This document shows, piece after piece, positions 7,080-16,467 of a stretch of DNA of 64,000 nt. A model generated the notes under the pieces. It searched no databases and had not been told where the DNA came from. It was given only the letters and a program-made list of their open reading frames with translations. The first letter of the stretch is position 1, and every line of letters starts with the position of its first letter. This stretch comes from Pseudomonas sp. PH1b (GTDB lineage: Bacteria > Pseudomonadota > Gammaproteobacteria > Pseudomonadales > Pseudomonadaceae). The position numbers and the translations under genes are program-made. The stretch lies in assembly GCF_000633395.1 (NCBI RefSeq), contig NZ_AYMU01000007.1, positions 186,001 through 250,000 of the forward strand, given 5' to 3'.

Positions 7080-9674
7080 ATGAACACTGAATTTCGCAAA
7101 CCCTTGCCCGGCAGCCAGCTGGACTACTTTGACGCCCGCGCGGCCGTCGACGGGATCCAGCCCGGTGCCTATGACAGCCTGCCGTACACCTCGCGGGTGC
7201 TGGCGGAAAACCTGGTGCGTCGCTGCGATCCGGCGACGCTCAAGGCGTCCCTGGGCCAGTTGATCGAGCGCAAGCGCGACCTCGACTTCCCGTGGTTCCC
7301 GGCCCGAGTGGTGTGCCACGACATCCTCGGCCAGACCGCCCTGGTGGACCTGGCCGGCCTGCGTGATGCGATTGCCGACCAGGGGGGCGACCCGGCCCTG
7401 GTCAACCCGGTGGTGCCGACCCAGTTGATCGTCGACCACTCCCTGGCCGTGGAATGCGGCGGCTTCGACCCGGATGCCTTCACCAAGAACCGGGCCATCG
7501 AGGATCGGCGCAACGAAGACCGTTTCCACTTCATCAACTGGACCAAGAAGGCGTTCAAGAACGTCGACGTGATCCCGCCGGGCAACGGCATCATGCACCA
7601 GATCAACCTGGAGAAGATGTCCCCGGTGATCCAGGCGCGCGATGGCGTGGCGTTCCCCGATACCTGTGTCGGCACCGACAGCCACACCCCCCACGTGGAT
7701 GCCCTGGGGGTGATTGCCATTGGCGTTGGCGGCCTGGAGGCCGAGAGCGTGATGCTCGGGCGTGCCTCCTGGATGCGCCTGCCGGAAATTGTCGGCGTCG
7801 AGCTGACGGGCAAACTGCAGCCGGGCATCACCGCCACCGACATGGTGCTGGCGCTGACCGAGTTCCTGCGCCAGCAGAAAGTGGTCGGGGCGTACCTGGA
7901 GTTCTTCGGCGCAGGTGCCGCAGCGCTGACCCTGGGCGACCGCGCGACCATCTCCAACATGGCCCCGGAATACGGCGCCACCGCGGCGATGTTCTATATC
8001 GACCAGCAGACCATCGACTACCTCAAACTTACTGGTCGTGAAGACCAGCAGGTGCAACTGGTCGAGACCTATGCCAGGCAGACCGGCCTGTGGGCCGACA
8101 GCCTGCAGCACGCCGAATACGAGCGCGGGCTGCAGTTCGACCTGTCTTCGGTGGTGCGCAACATGGCCGGCCCGAGCAACCCTCACGCCCGGGTCGCCAC
8201 CCGCGATCTGGCGGCCAAGGGCATCGCCGGACAATGGTCCGAAGTGCCGGGGCAGATGCCTGACGGCGCGGTGATCATCGCCGCCATTACCAGCTGCACC
8301 AACACCAGCAACCCGCGCAACGTGATTGCCGCCGGGCTGCTGGCGCGCAACGCCAACAAGCTGGGGCTGACCCGCAAGCCGTGGGTCAAATCGTCCCTGG
8401 CGCCAGGCTCCAAGACCGTGGCCATGTACCTGGACGAAGCCGGCCTGACCTCCGAGCTGGAGCAGCTTGGGTTCGGTGTGGTGGCCTTTGCCTGCACCAC
8501 TTGCAACGGCATGTCCGGGGCGCTGGACCCGGTGATCCAGAAAGAGATCATCGACCGCGACCTGTACGCCACCGCCGTGCTCTCGGGCAACCGCAACTTC
8601 GACGGGCGCATCCACCCGTACGCCAAGCAGGCGTTTCTCGCGTCGCCGCCCCTGGTGGTGGCGTATGCGATTGCCGGGACCATCCGTTTCGACATCGAGA
8701 AAGACGTGCTGGGCCTGGGCGCCAATGGCGAGGAAATCCGCCTGAAGGACATCTGGCCGAGCGACGAGGAGATCGACGCAGTGGTCAAGGCCTCGGTGAA
8801 GCCGGAGCAGTTCCGCAAGGTCTATATCCCGATGTTCGCCATCCACGAAGACACCGGCCCGAAAGTCGAGCCGCTGTACGACTGGCGCGAGATGAGCACC
8901 TACATCCGCCGTCCGCCGTACTGGGAAGGTGCCCTGGCCGGTGCCCGCAGCCTTACGGGCATGCGCCCGCTGGCGGTGCTGCCGGACAACATCACCACTG
9001 ACCACCTGTCGCCGTCCAACGCCATCATGCTCGACAGCGCCGCCGGCGAGTACCTGGCGAAAATGGGCCTGCCGGAGGAGGACTTCAACTCCTATGCCAC
9101 CCACCGTGGCGACCATTTGACCGCCCAGCGCGCGACCTTCGCCAACCCGAAGCTGTTCAACGAAATGGTCGAGGAAAACGGCAAGGTCAAGCAGGGCTCC
9201 CTGGCGCGGGTCGAGCCGGAAGGCCAGGTTACGCGGATGTGGGAAGCCATCGATACCTACATGGAGCGCAAGCAGCCACTGATCATCATCGCGGGCCAGG
9301 ACTATGGCCAGGGCTCGTCCCGGGACTGGGCAGCCAAGGGCGTGCGCCTGGCGGGTGTCGAGGCGATCGCTGCCGAAGGCTTCGAGCGTATCCACCGCAC
9401 CAACCTGGTGGGCATGGGCGTGCTGCCCCTGGAGTTCCTGGCGGGCACCACCCGCAAGACCCTGGGCATCGACGGAACCGAGACCTATGACGTGATCGGC
9501 AAGCGCACGCCACGGGCGCAGTTGACCCTGGTGATCAACCGCCGCAACGGCGAGCGGCTCGAGGTGCCGGTGACCTGCCGCCTCGACACCGCTGAAGAGG
9601 TGTCGATCTACGAGGCGGGCGGCGTGCTGCAACGCTTCGCCCAGGACTTCCTGGAATCGGCAGTGGCCAGTTAA
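7080..9674 (+). CDS. acnD: 2-methylcitrate dehydratase, Fe-S dependent (AcnD)
   Basis: An 864-residue aconitase-family protein. The [4Fe-4S] ligands are seen as Cys406 (ITSCTNTSNP) and Cys472/Cys475 (CTTCNGMSG). VCHDILGQTALVDLAGLRDA and DSHTPHVDALGV are aconitase signatures, and the swivel domain follows (AGQDYGQGSSRDWAAKG). AcnD dehydrates 2-methylcitrate to 2-methyl-trans-aconitate, which PrpF isomerises. The ATG at 7080 (MNTEFRKPLPGSQLDYFDAR) is chosen; the frame runs upstream to 6906 but only through REP sequence. Confidence 0.96.
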   Translation: MNTEFRKPLPGSQLDYFDARAAVDGIQPGAYDSLPYTSRVLAENLVRRCDPATLKASLGQLIERKRDLDFPWFPARVVCHDILGQTALVDLAGLRDAIADQGGDPALVNPVVPTQLIVDHSLAVECGGFDPDAFTKNRAIEDRRNEDRFHFINWTKKAFKNVDVIPPGNGIMHQINLEKMSPVIQARDGVAFPDTCVGTDSHTPHVDALGVIAIGVGGLEAESVMLGRASWMRLPEIVGVELTGKLQPGITATDMVLALTEFLRQQKVVGAYLEFFGAGAAALTLGDRATISNMAPEYGATAAMFYIDQQTIDYLKLTGREDQQVQLVETYARQTGLWADSLQHAEYERGLQFDLSSVVRNMAGPSNPHARVATRDLAAKGIAGQWSEVPGQMPDGAVIIAAITSCTNTSNPRNVIAAGLLARNANKLGLTRKPWVKSSLAPGSKTVAMYLDEAGLTSELEQLGFGVVAFACTTCNGMSGALDPVIQKEIIDRDLYATAVLSGNRNFDGRIHPYAKQAFLASPPLVVAYAIAGTIRFDIEKDVLGLGANGEEIRLKDIWPSDEEIDAVVKASVKPEQFRKVYIPMFAIHEDTGPKVEPLYDWREMSTYIRRPPYWEGALAGARSLTGMRPLAVLPDNITTDHLSPSNAIMLDSAAGEYLAKMGLPEEDFNSYATHRGDHLTAQRATFANPKLFNEMVEENGKVKQGSLARVEPEGQVTRMWEAIDTYMERKQPLIIIAGQDYGQGSSRDWAAKGVRLAGVEAIAAEGFERIHRTNLVGMGVLPLEFLAGTTRKTLGIDGTETYDVIGKRTPRAQLTLVINRRNGERLEVPVTCRLDTAEEVSIYEAGGVLQRFAQDFLESAVAS

Positions 9675-9682
9675 GTGACGTA

Positions 9683-9719
9683 CCGGGGGCGGGCCGCAAG
9701 GCGCCGCCCCCGGTCTTTA
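9683..9719 (+). terminator. Intra-operon hairpin between acnD and prpF
   Basis: A perfect 10-bp stem (CCGGGGGCGG at 9683-9692 with CCGCCCCCGG at 9704-9713) followed by TCTTTAT. It begins 9 nt after the acnD stop and ends shortly before prpF. It could reduce transcription into prpF or stabilise the upstream mRNA. Confidence 0.5.
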
Positions 9720-9735
9720 TCAGGACCTGAAATCC

Positions 9736-10926
9736 ATGGCATTTGTAGCGCAAATCAAGATCCCCGCCACCTACATGCGTGGCGGCACCAGCAAGGGTGT
9801 GTTCTTCAACCTGCAGGACCTGCCGGAGGCGGCGCAACTGCCGGGTGCGGCCCGTGACGCTTTGCTGCTGCGGGTGATCGGCAGCCCCGATCCCTACGAC
9901 AAGCAGATCGACGGCATGGGCGGCGCCACCTCCAGCACCAGCAAGATGGTGATCCTGTCCAAGAGCATCAAGGCCGACCACGATGTCGACTACCTGTTTG
10001 GCCAGGTCGCCATCGACAAGGCCTTTGTCGACTGGAGCGGCAACTGCGGCAACCTGTCGGCGGCGGTGGGTTCCTTCGCCATCAGCAGCGGCCTGGTGGA
10101 TGCCGAGCGCATTCCGCACAACGGTGTGGCCGTGGTGCGCATCTGGCAGGCCAATATCGGCAAGAGCATCATCGCCCACGTGCCGATCACCGAGGGTGCA
10201 GTCCAGGAGACGGGTGACTTCGAACTGGACGGCGTGACCTTTCCGGCGGCGGAGGTGCAACTGGAGTTTCTTGATCCGGCGGCTGATGAAGAGGGGGCCG
10301 GGGGATCGATGTTCCCCACCGGCAACCTGGTGGACGACCTGGAGGTTCCGGGCGTCGGCACCTTCAAGGCGACCCTGATCAATGCCGGGATTCCCACCAT
10401 CTTCATCAATGCGGCGGACCTCGGCTATCGGGGTACCGAGCTGCAGGGCGAGCTCAATGGCGACCCCAAGGCCCTGGCGATGTTCGAGACCATCCGTGCC
10501 CACGGCGCGCTGCGCATGGGGCTGATCGAGCACCTGGACCAGGCTGCCCAGCGCCAGCACACGCCGAAAGTGGCGTTCGTTGCCGCCCCGGCGGATTACC
10601 AGGCCTCCAGTGGCAAGGCGGTCAAGGCCGAAGATGTCGACCTGCTGGTGCGCGCCCTGTCCATGGGTAAGCTGCACCACGCGATGATGGGTACCGCAGC
10701 GGTGGCCATCGGCACCGCAGCGGCGATTCCCGGAACTCTGGTCAACCTGGCGGCCGGTGGCGGTGAGCGCAGCGCGGTGCGCTTCGGTCATCCATCGGGC
10801 ACCTTGCGCGTGGGCGCCGAGGCGATCCAGGCCAACGGCGAGTGGCGGGTGGTCAAGGCGATCATGAGCCGCAGTGCGCGAGTGTTGATGGAAGGCTGGG
10901 TGCGAGTGCCCGGTGACAGTTTCTAA
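9736..10926 (+). CDS. prpF: 2-methylaconitate cis-trans isomerase
   Basis: A 396-residue protein of the PrpF family (diaminopimelate epimerase-like fold). The signature MRGGTSKGVFF is at residues 14-24, with SGNCGNLSAAVG and the C-terminal GGGERSAVRFGHPSGTLRVG. It converts the AcnD product 2-methyl-trans-aconitate to the cis form. AcnD plus PrpF together can replace PrpD, yet prpD is also present downstream. It starts with ATG at 9736. Confidence 0.96.
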   Translation: MAFVAQIKIPATYMRGGTSKGVFFNLQDLPEAAQLPGAARDALLLRVIGSPDPYDKQIDGMGGATSSTSKMVILSKSIKADHDVDYLFGQVAIDKAFVDWSGNCGNLSAAVGSFAISSGLVDAERIPHNGVAVVRIWQANIGKSIIAHVPITEGAVQETGDFELDGVTFPAAEVQLEFLDPAADEEGAGGSMFPTGNLVDDLEVPGVGTFKATLINAGIPTIFINAADLGYRGTELQGELNGDPKALAMFETIRAHGALRMGLIEHLDQAAQRQHTPKVAFVAAPADYQASSGKAVKAEDVDLLVRALSMGKLHHAMMGTAAVAIGTAAAIPGTLVNLAAGGGERSAVRFGHPSGTLRVGAEAIQANGEWRVVKAIMSRSARVLMEGWVRVPGDSF

Positions 10927-10935
10927 GGAAGAAAG

Positions 10936-10963
10936 GCGCTTGCCGTGGCAACCCGGCAAGCGC
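10936..10963. terminator. Hairpin after prpF
   Basis: A 10-bp perfect stem (GCGCTTGCCG at 10936-10945, complement at 10954-10963) 9 nt past the prpF stop, without a T-tract. The remaining 250 bp to prpD are GC-rich; no convincing gene is seen there. Confidence 0.4.
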
Positions 10964-11220
10964 TGCCGAGGGTGCTTACTGCCGCTCGGCCGGCCGGCGT
11001 TCCAGCGCGTAGCGGTCGCCAACCTGCTGCACTCTTGCCGAAGAGCAGCGGGAGTTTCCCTGGGGCGGCTTGGCCACCCAGCGGGAGCGGGCGCCCTCGG
11101 CATGCGTGACATTGCTATTGAGTTGCTGAGCAGGCGCAGACCTGCGATGCCGTCATTGACCTGAACCTGTACCTGAGGAATCGACCCCACTTTCAACCCT
11201 GTGACTGGAGTGAATCACTC

Positions 11221-12705
11221 ATGAGCGCCAACGTTGACCTGAACAACCGTCCCGATTACGACCAGGTCCTGCAGGACATCGCCGACTATGTCCTGAACTA
11301 TTGCATCGACTCCCAAGAGGCCCTCGACACCGCCCGCAACTGCCTGATGGATACCCTGGGCTGCGGCCTGCTGGCCTTGCGCTTTCCCGAATGCACCAAG
11401 CACCTGGGACCCCTGGTGGAAGGCACCGTGGTGCCCTTCGGCGCCCGGGTGCCCGGCACCAGCTATCGCCTGGACCCGGTCAAGGCGGCCTGGGACATTG
11501 GCTGTATCGTGCGTTGGCTGGACTACAACGACACCTGGCTGGCGGCGGAGTGGGGGCATCCTTCGGACAACCTCGGCGGCATCCTGGCCGTGGCCGATCA
11601 CCTGTCGCAAAAGCGTGTGGCCAATGGCGAGGCGCCCCTGACCATGAGTGATGTGCTCAAGGCCATGATCATGGCCCATGAGATCCAGGGGGTGATCGCC
11701 CTGGAAAACTCCTTCAATCGGGTCGGCCTCGATCATGTGCTGCTGGTGAAGGTCGCCTCCACCGCGGTGTGCGCCAAGTTGATGGGGGCCAGTCGCGAGC
11801 AACTGCTGGCGGCACTGTCCCAGGCCTTTGTCGACGGGCAGGCACTGCGTACTTATCGCCACGCGCCCAATGCCGGGTCGCGCAAGTCCTGGGCGGCGGG
11901 GGATGCGTCCAGTCGTGGAGTGCGCCTGGCGGACATCGCCCTGCGTGGCGAGATGGGCATTCCCGGGGTGCTGAGTGCGCCGCAGTGGGGCTTCTACGAT
12001 GTTCTGTTCAGCCACACCAACAAAGACCTGGCGCTCAAGCCAGAGGATCAGCGCCAGTTCAGCCTGTCCCAGCCCTATGCCAGCTACGTGATGGAAAACG
12101 TGCTGTTCAAGATCAGCTTCCCGGCCGAGTTCCATGCGCAGACCGCCTGCGAGGCGGCGGTGACCCTGCATCCGCTGGTGCGCAACCGCCTGCATGAGAT
12201 CGAGCGGATCGTCATCACCACCCACGAGTCGGCGATCCGCATCATTTCCAAGGTCGGCCAACTGGCCAACGCCGCCGATCGCGATCACTGCCTGCAATAC
12301 ATGACGGCCGTGCCCCTGGCGTTCGGCACCCTGGTGGCCGAGCACTACGAAGATGATTTCCATGGGGCGCACCCGATCATCGATCAGTTGCGCAGCAAGA
12401 TGGAGATCGTCGAGGACCCGCGCTACACCCGTGAATACCTGGAGGCCGACAAGCGCTCCATTGCCAACGCGGTACAGGTGTTCTTCAAGGACGGCTCCAG
12501 TACCTCGCAGGTGGCGGTGGAATACCCCATCGGCCACCGACGCCGGCGCGCCGAAGGCATCCCGTTGCTGGAGGACAAGTTCAAGGCCAACCTGGCCACG
12601 CGCTTCACCGCCCAGCGCTCGGCGCAGATTTTCCAGCTGTGCAAGGATCAGGCGCGGCTTGAGGCAACGCCGGTGCACCGGTTCGTCGACCTGCTGGTGA
12701 TCTGA
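11221..12705 (+). CDS. prpD: 2-methylcitrate dehydratase, cofactor-independent (PrpD)
   Basis: A 494-residue MmgE/PrpD-family protein ([20 protein letters not shown]). Recognisable segments include [21 protein letters not shown] (about 100-120), [20 protein letters not shown] (about 218-237) and [13 protein letters not shown] (about 299-311). It dehydrates 2-methylcitrate and can also hydrate 2-methyl-cis-aconitate to 2-methylisocitrate. It is the last gene of the prp cluster, 294 bp after prpF. A REPIN follows 13 bp after the stop. AcnD/PrpF and PrpD coexist, as in other pseudomonads. Confidence 0.95.
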   Translation: MSANVDLNNRPDYDQVLQDIADYVLNYCIDSQEALDTARNCLMDTLGCGLLALRFPECTKHLGPLVEGTVVPFGARVPGTSYRLDPVKAAWDIGCIVRWLDYNDTWLAAEWGHPSDNLGGILAVADHLSQKRVANGEAPLTMSDVLKAMIMAHEIQGVIALENSFNRVGLDHVLLVKVASTAVCAKLMGASREQLLAALSQAFVDGQALRTYRHAPNAGSRKSWAAGDASSRGVRLADIALRGEMGIPGVLSAPQWGFYDVLFSHTNKDLALKPEDQRQFSLSQPYASYVMENVLFKISFPAEFHAQTACEAAVTLHPLVRNRLHEIERIVITTHESAIRIISKVGQLANAADRDHCLQYMTAVPLAFGTLVAEHYEDDFHGAHPIIDQLRSKMEIVEDPRYTREYLEADKRSIANAVQVFFKDGSSTSQVAVEYPIGHRRRRAEGIPLLEDKFKANLATRFTAQRSAQIFQLCKDQARLEATPVHRFVDLLVI

Positions 12706-12718
12706 GGCTGTCCCCTCC

Positions 12719-12821
12719 CTTGTAGGAGCGAGCTTGCTCGCGAAGAACGTCAATGATGACGCGGATTCGCTGGATGAACCCGGTGCCCTCAGAAGCATCG
12801 CGAGCAAGCTCACTCCTACAG
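12719..12821. repeat. REPIN between prpD and the EamA transporter gene
   Basis: Same REP class as at 6919-7012: left copy 12719-12743, right inverted copy 12798-12821 with one change (CTCACTCC instead of CTCGCTCC). The right copy overlaps the 3' end of the convergent transporter gene and supplies its stop codon. Confidence 0.92.
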
Positions 12822-13796
12822 AATCTCTTTGGCGCCGCTCGGGCTTTGCGGGCGGTGTTTTCCGGACAGCCATTTGGCCAAGGGCAACTTGCTGATGGCG
12901 AAGCCGCCGAGCAGGGTCGAGGAATACAGCAGCAGGTCCCGGGACAGGCTCTGGCCTTCGTACCAGGCGCCGATGATCACCGCGAACACCGGGAAAATGA
13001 TGAACACGAAGGACAGGATCACCGGGTTCAGGCGCTTGAGCAGGAAGAAATAAACAATGAACCCTCCCACCGAAGCCGCCAGCCCCAGGTACAGCAGGGC
13101 AGCCCAGGAACGCGAACTGATGGCGGACAAGTGCGGATTTTCAATCCCGAGCCCGGCCAAGCACAGCAACAACCCGGCGATGCCGATGGGCAGGGCGTTG
13201 TAGGTGATGACGCTGATGGCGCTGCCGTGTTTCTTGGTGACCACGTAGCACAGGGCATGCAGCAGCGCCGCGCCGAGAATCGCCAGCACCCCGGAGAGTT
13301 CGTTGTGGTCGCTCAGCAAGCCCTGGCCGCGAATGATCTGGAACAGGCTGGCAAAGCCGATGGCGATGCCGAGCACTTGCGTCAGGTGAATCTTCTCCCG
13401 CAGCAGCAGGGCGGAAAAAATCAGGATGAACACCGGCATGCAGCTGAACAGCAGCGCAGTCAGCCCGGAGGAGACGTGCACTTCGCCGTAGTTGAGCAGG
13501 GTGTAGGGCAAGCTGAAGTAGCACAGGGTGACGAACACCAGGAACCCCCGGCTGCCCTTGGGAAACATCAGGGGCTCGCGGCGCAGCCAGGCAAAGCAGG
13601 CGAACAGCGGGAAGGCGATCAGAAAGCGCAGCCCGGCAGCCGTCAGCGGTGGCACGCTTTCCACGGCAATCTTGATGCCCAGCCAGGTGGTGCCCCAGCT
13701 CACGCAGACAATCAGGAACAGCACAGCGGTCACCAGGGACGCGAGCCAGGGTCGGGGGGGCGCTGCAACAAGGGGGGCGACGGTGTGGGTGCTCAC
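12816..13796 (-). CDS. EamA/DMT-family transporter
   Basis: A 326-residue inner-membrane protein with about ten hydrophobic segments in two homologous halves (for example SLVTAVLFLIVCVSWGTTWL and PVILSFVFIIFPVFAVIIGA), typical of drug/metabolite transporters of the EamA family. The start is GTG at 13796 with AAAGGAA upstream. The stop TAG comes from the REP element (CTG TAG GAG), so the C-terminus may have been altered by the insertion. It is divergent from a MocR-type regulator that likely controls it. The substrate is unknown; amino acid or metabolite export is usual for the family. Confidence 0.85.
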   Translation of the reverse strand: MSTHTVAPLVAAPPRPWLASLVTAVLFLIVCVSWGTTWLGIKIAVESVPPLTAAGLRFLIAFPLFACFAWLRREPLMFPKGSRGFLVFVTLCYFSLPYTLLNYGEVHVSSGLTALLFSCMPVFILIFSALLLREKIHLTQVLGIAIGFASLFQIIRGQGLLSDHNELSGVLAILGAALLHALCYVVTKKHGSAISVITYNALPIGIAGLLLCLAGLGIENPHLSAISSRSWAALLYLGLAASVGGFIVYFFLLKRLNPVILSFVFIIFPVFAVIIGAWYEGQSLSRDLLLYSSTLLGGFAISKLPLAKWLSGKHRPQSPSGAKEIL

Positions 13797-13889
13797 GCTG
13801 GCATTCCTTTCGTGATCGGCAATTGACCCCTATATTGGGCGAGTCATTTGCAGTGATTGAACCTGTTGACCAAGCTATTGGGGGAATTG

Positions 13890-15314
13890 ATGGCTGTCAA
13901 AGTAAGTATTGACATGGTGTCAATGTTGCGCTCGGCCTTGTTGCAAGGCGCTGGCGCCAAGTACCGGCGACTGGCCGAAGCCCTGGGGCAGGCCATCGAT
14001 CGAGGCACGATTGCGGCGGGTTGCAAGCTGCCACCCCATCGTCTGCTGGCGGATCAGTTGGGGGTGACCATCGGCACCATCAGTCGCTCCTATGCCGAAC
14101 TGGAACGCCTGGGGCAGGTGGTGGCACGGGTCGGTGACGGTACCTATGTGCGCCAGGACGGTCTGCAGCGTCAGCGTGACAGTGGCTTTCGCAATGTCGG
14201 CGACGAGGCGCCGGCGCTGTTCGACATGAGCCGCAACACCCATATCCCCGGGCAGGAGGTGCATTTCATCGCCCAGGCGCTGCACGCACTGGCGCAGGAC
14301 CCCCGTGGCCTGCAGGCAATCAGTGGCTACAGCGCCGAGGCCGGACAGGAGCGACACCGTGTCGCGGGTGCCCGATGGCTGACCCAGGAGGGGCTGGAGG
14401 CCGATCCGGGGCAGGTGATCTGTGTCAATGGAGCCCAGCATGGGTTGCATATCGCCTTGCTGGCGCTGCTCAAGGCCGGGGACACCCTGGCCACTGAGCA
14501 CCTGACGTATCCGGGCCTGATCAGTACCGCGCGAATGCTCGGGATCAAGCTGCTGGGCTTGCCCATGGATGAGCAGGGGCTGCTGCCCGAAGCGCTGGAT
14601 CAAGCCTGTCGGCAGCATCCGGTAGCGGCGCTGTACTGCACGCCGACTTTGCAGAACCCCACCACGGCGGTGCAATCGCCTGCCCGGCGGGCAGCGGTCG
14701 CCGAGGTCTGTCGTCGGCACAACCTGTTGATCCTTGAGGATGAGACTCACGCCGTGCTGATGGATCGGCGCCCGGCCCCTCTGGCCCATTTCGCCGCGGA
14801 ACGCACCCTGTTGATCAGCGGCCTGAGCAAGGCCGTGGCCTCGGGCTTGCGGGTTGGCTTCGTGCATGCGCCAGCGCCTTTGGTGGGGCGTTTGGCCGCA
14901 GCATTGCGGGCCACCTGCTGGATGGCCACGCCATTGCCCCTGGAACTGACGGCGATGTGGATCGAAAACGGCATTGCCGAGCGCTTGCGTCAGCAGCAGA
15001 TCGCCGAGATCGGACGGCGCAAGGCGCTGGTCGCAGGCGTGCTGGAGGCGCTGGAATGGCGCAGTCCACAGGGCAGTCCACATTTCTGGATCAAGGTCCC
15101 CGAGCCTTGGCGGGCTTCGGAGATCGAGGAGCAGTTGAAGCGCCAGCACTATCTGGTGGCCACTGCCGAAGCCTTTGCCGTTGGGCAGGCGGCGGTACCG
15201 CAGTTCATTCGGGCCAGTGTCTGCAACACCACGGCCGATGATCGGAGACTGCTCGAGGGGTTTGCCGCGCTGGCGGCGGCCTTGGGTCAGGAGCGTGGAG
15301 TGCCGCGCTGGTAG
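13890..15314 (+). CDS. MocR-type GntR/aminotransferase-like regulator
   Basis: A 474-residue protein with an N-terminal GntR winged helix (about 20-90; KLPPHRLLADQLGVTIGTISRSYAELERLG) joined to a fold-type I aminotransferase domain (about 105-460). The PLP lysine is in LISGLSKAVASGLRVGF, and TLQNPTTAVQSPARR is the substrate-loop region. Such proteins bind PLP and act as regulators, not enzymes. ATG 13890 is preferred because GGGGGAAT precedes it; a TTG at 13857 is an alternative. It is divergent from the EamA gene, a common regulator-transporter pairing. Confidence 0.88.
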   Translation: MAVKVSIDMVSMLRSALLQGAGAKYRRLAEALGQAIDRGTIAAGCKLPPHRLLADQLGVTIGTISRSYAELERLGQVVARVGDGTYVRQDGLQRQRDSGFRNVGDEAPALFDMSRNTHIPGQEVHFIAQALHALAQDPRGLQAISGYSAEAGQERHRVAGARWLTQEGLEADPGQVICVNGAQHGLHIALLALLKAGDTLATEHLTYPGLISTARMLGIKLLGLPMDEQGLLPEALDQACRQHPVAALYCTPTLQNPTTAVQSPARRAAVAEVCRRHNLLILEDETHAVLMDRRPAPLAHFAAERTLLISGLSKAVASGLRVGFVHAPAPLVGRLAAALRATCWMATPLPLELTAMWIENGIAERLRQQQIAEIGRRKALVAGVLEALEWRSPQGSPHFWIKVPEPWRASEIEEQLKRQHYLVATAEAFAVGQAAVPQFIRASVCNTTADDRRLLEGFAALAAALGQERGVPRW

Positions 15315-15440
15315 GTTTTACGGGGAGGCTATGGGCGCGCTCGGAGCAGGCAGGCCGCTGCGGCCCTTGACGCTGTCATCTGTCTGGAAAGCCCGGTTGG
15401 CAAGGGCTGCCGCTGCAACCGCAACCGCCCCAGCCAGCGG

Positions 15441-15466
15441 CCTCGCCACAGGATGCCGTGGCGAGG
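15441..15466 (-). terminator. Hairpin after ppsR
   Basis: CCTCGCCAC (15441-15449) pairs with GTGGCGAGG (15458-15466), 9 nt past the ppsR stop. No T-tract is present, so it is a weak terminator or a shared 3'-end structure for the two convergent genes. Confidence 0.45.
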
Positions 15467-15474
15467 GGTGGCGG

Positions 15475-16293
15475 TTATTTGAAACGTCGCTCCACGCCTT
15501 TTTCCACAAGGATCTTCGCCGAGATCTCTTCCACCGAGAAATGCGTGGAGTTGATGTGGGGGATGTTCTCGCGGCGGAACAGGTTTTCCACTTCGCGCAC
15601 TTCGAATTCGCACTGGGCATAGCTCGAATAGCGGCTGTTGGGCTTGCGTTCGTTGCGGATCGCGGTGAGGCGGTCGGGGTCGATGGTCAGGCCGAACAGC
15701 TTGTGCTTGTGGGAGCGCAGGGCGCTGGGCAACTGCAGGCGCTCCATGTCTTCTTCGGTCAGCGGGTAGTTGGCCGCGCGGATGCCGAACTGCATGGCCA
15801 TGTACAGGCAGGTCGGGGTCTTGCCGCAGCGCGAGACCCCCACCAGGATCAGGTCGGCCTTGTCGTAGTAGTGGGTGCGGGCGCCGTCGTCATTGTCCAG
15901 GGCGAAGTTCACCGCCTCGATCCGCTCCATGTAGTTGGAGTTGTGGCCAATGGAATGGGACTTGCCGACGGAGTACGAGGAGTGTTCGCTCAGCTCCTGT
16001 TCCAGGGGCGCGAGGAAAGTCGAGAAGATATCGATCATGAAACCATTGGAGGTCGCGAGGATCTCACGAATGTCCTGGTTGACGATGGTGTCGAAGATAA
16101 TCGGGCGATGGCCGTCTTTTTCGGCGGCTATATTGATTTGTTGTACCATGGCCCGCGCTTTTTCCATGCTGTCGATATACGGCCGCGTGAATTTGCTGAA
16201 GGTAATGTTCTCGAACTGCGCCAACAGGCTCTGGCCGAGGGTTTCCGCTGTGATGCCGGTACCGTCGGAGATAAAGAAAGCAGATCGTTTCAT
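15475..16293 (-). CDS. ppsR: PEP synthase regulatory protein (bifunctional kinase/pyrophosphorylase)
   Basis: A 272-residue protein of the PSRP/DUF299 family. It uses ADP to phosphorylate PEP synthase and inorganic phosphate to remove that group, switching PpsA off and on. The P-loop-like [10 protein letters not shown] is at 151-160, and the family start [20 protein letters not shown] is intact. Length matches the family (about 270). It is divergent from its target ppsA across 174 bp. Confidence 0.95.
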   Translation of the reverse strand: MKRSAFFISDGTGITAETLGQSLLAQFENITFSKFTRPYIDSMEKARAMVQQINIAAEKDGHRPIIFDTIVNQDIREILATSNGFMIDIFSTFLAPLEQELSEHSSYSVGKSHSIGHNSNYMERIEAVNFALDNDDGARTHYYDKADLILVGVSRCGKTPTCLYMAMQFGIRAANYPLTEEDMERLQLPSALRSHKHKLFGLTIDPDRLTAIRNERKPNSRYSSYAQCEFEVREVENLFRRENIPHINSTHFSVEEISAKILVEKGVERRFK

Positions 16294-16467
16294 TTGCGGC
16301 TTGGGCCTTAAGCTAGTGACGATTCTTGGATATGATAGGCGCGATTTGTCGGCCGGGAATGGCCTGCATTCTCACTTATTTTCCAGGTCCAGGCCATATA
16401 GCGGGCAAACGCTCCAACGAGCAGCCGGCTTCTGAGCTTTTCCAACACAGTTAGTGGAGAGATCACC

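Noticed and set aside
6954..9632. An 892-codon minus-strand open frame opposite acnD
   Set aside because: Composition is His/Gln/Gly/Val-rich as expected for an antisense shadow in GC-rich DNA; acnD is well supported on the plus strand.
10913..11164. An 83-codon plus-strand frame between prpF and prpD
   Set aside because: Overlaps the prpF end and a hairpin, has arginine-rich composition and no recognisable ribosome-binding site.
16331..16336. TATGAT as the ppsA -10 element
   Set aside because: A fair match, but no acceptable -35 lies at the right distance and the ppsA leader would be long; not strong enough to list.
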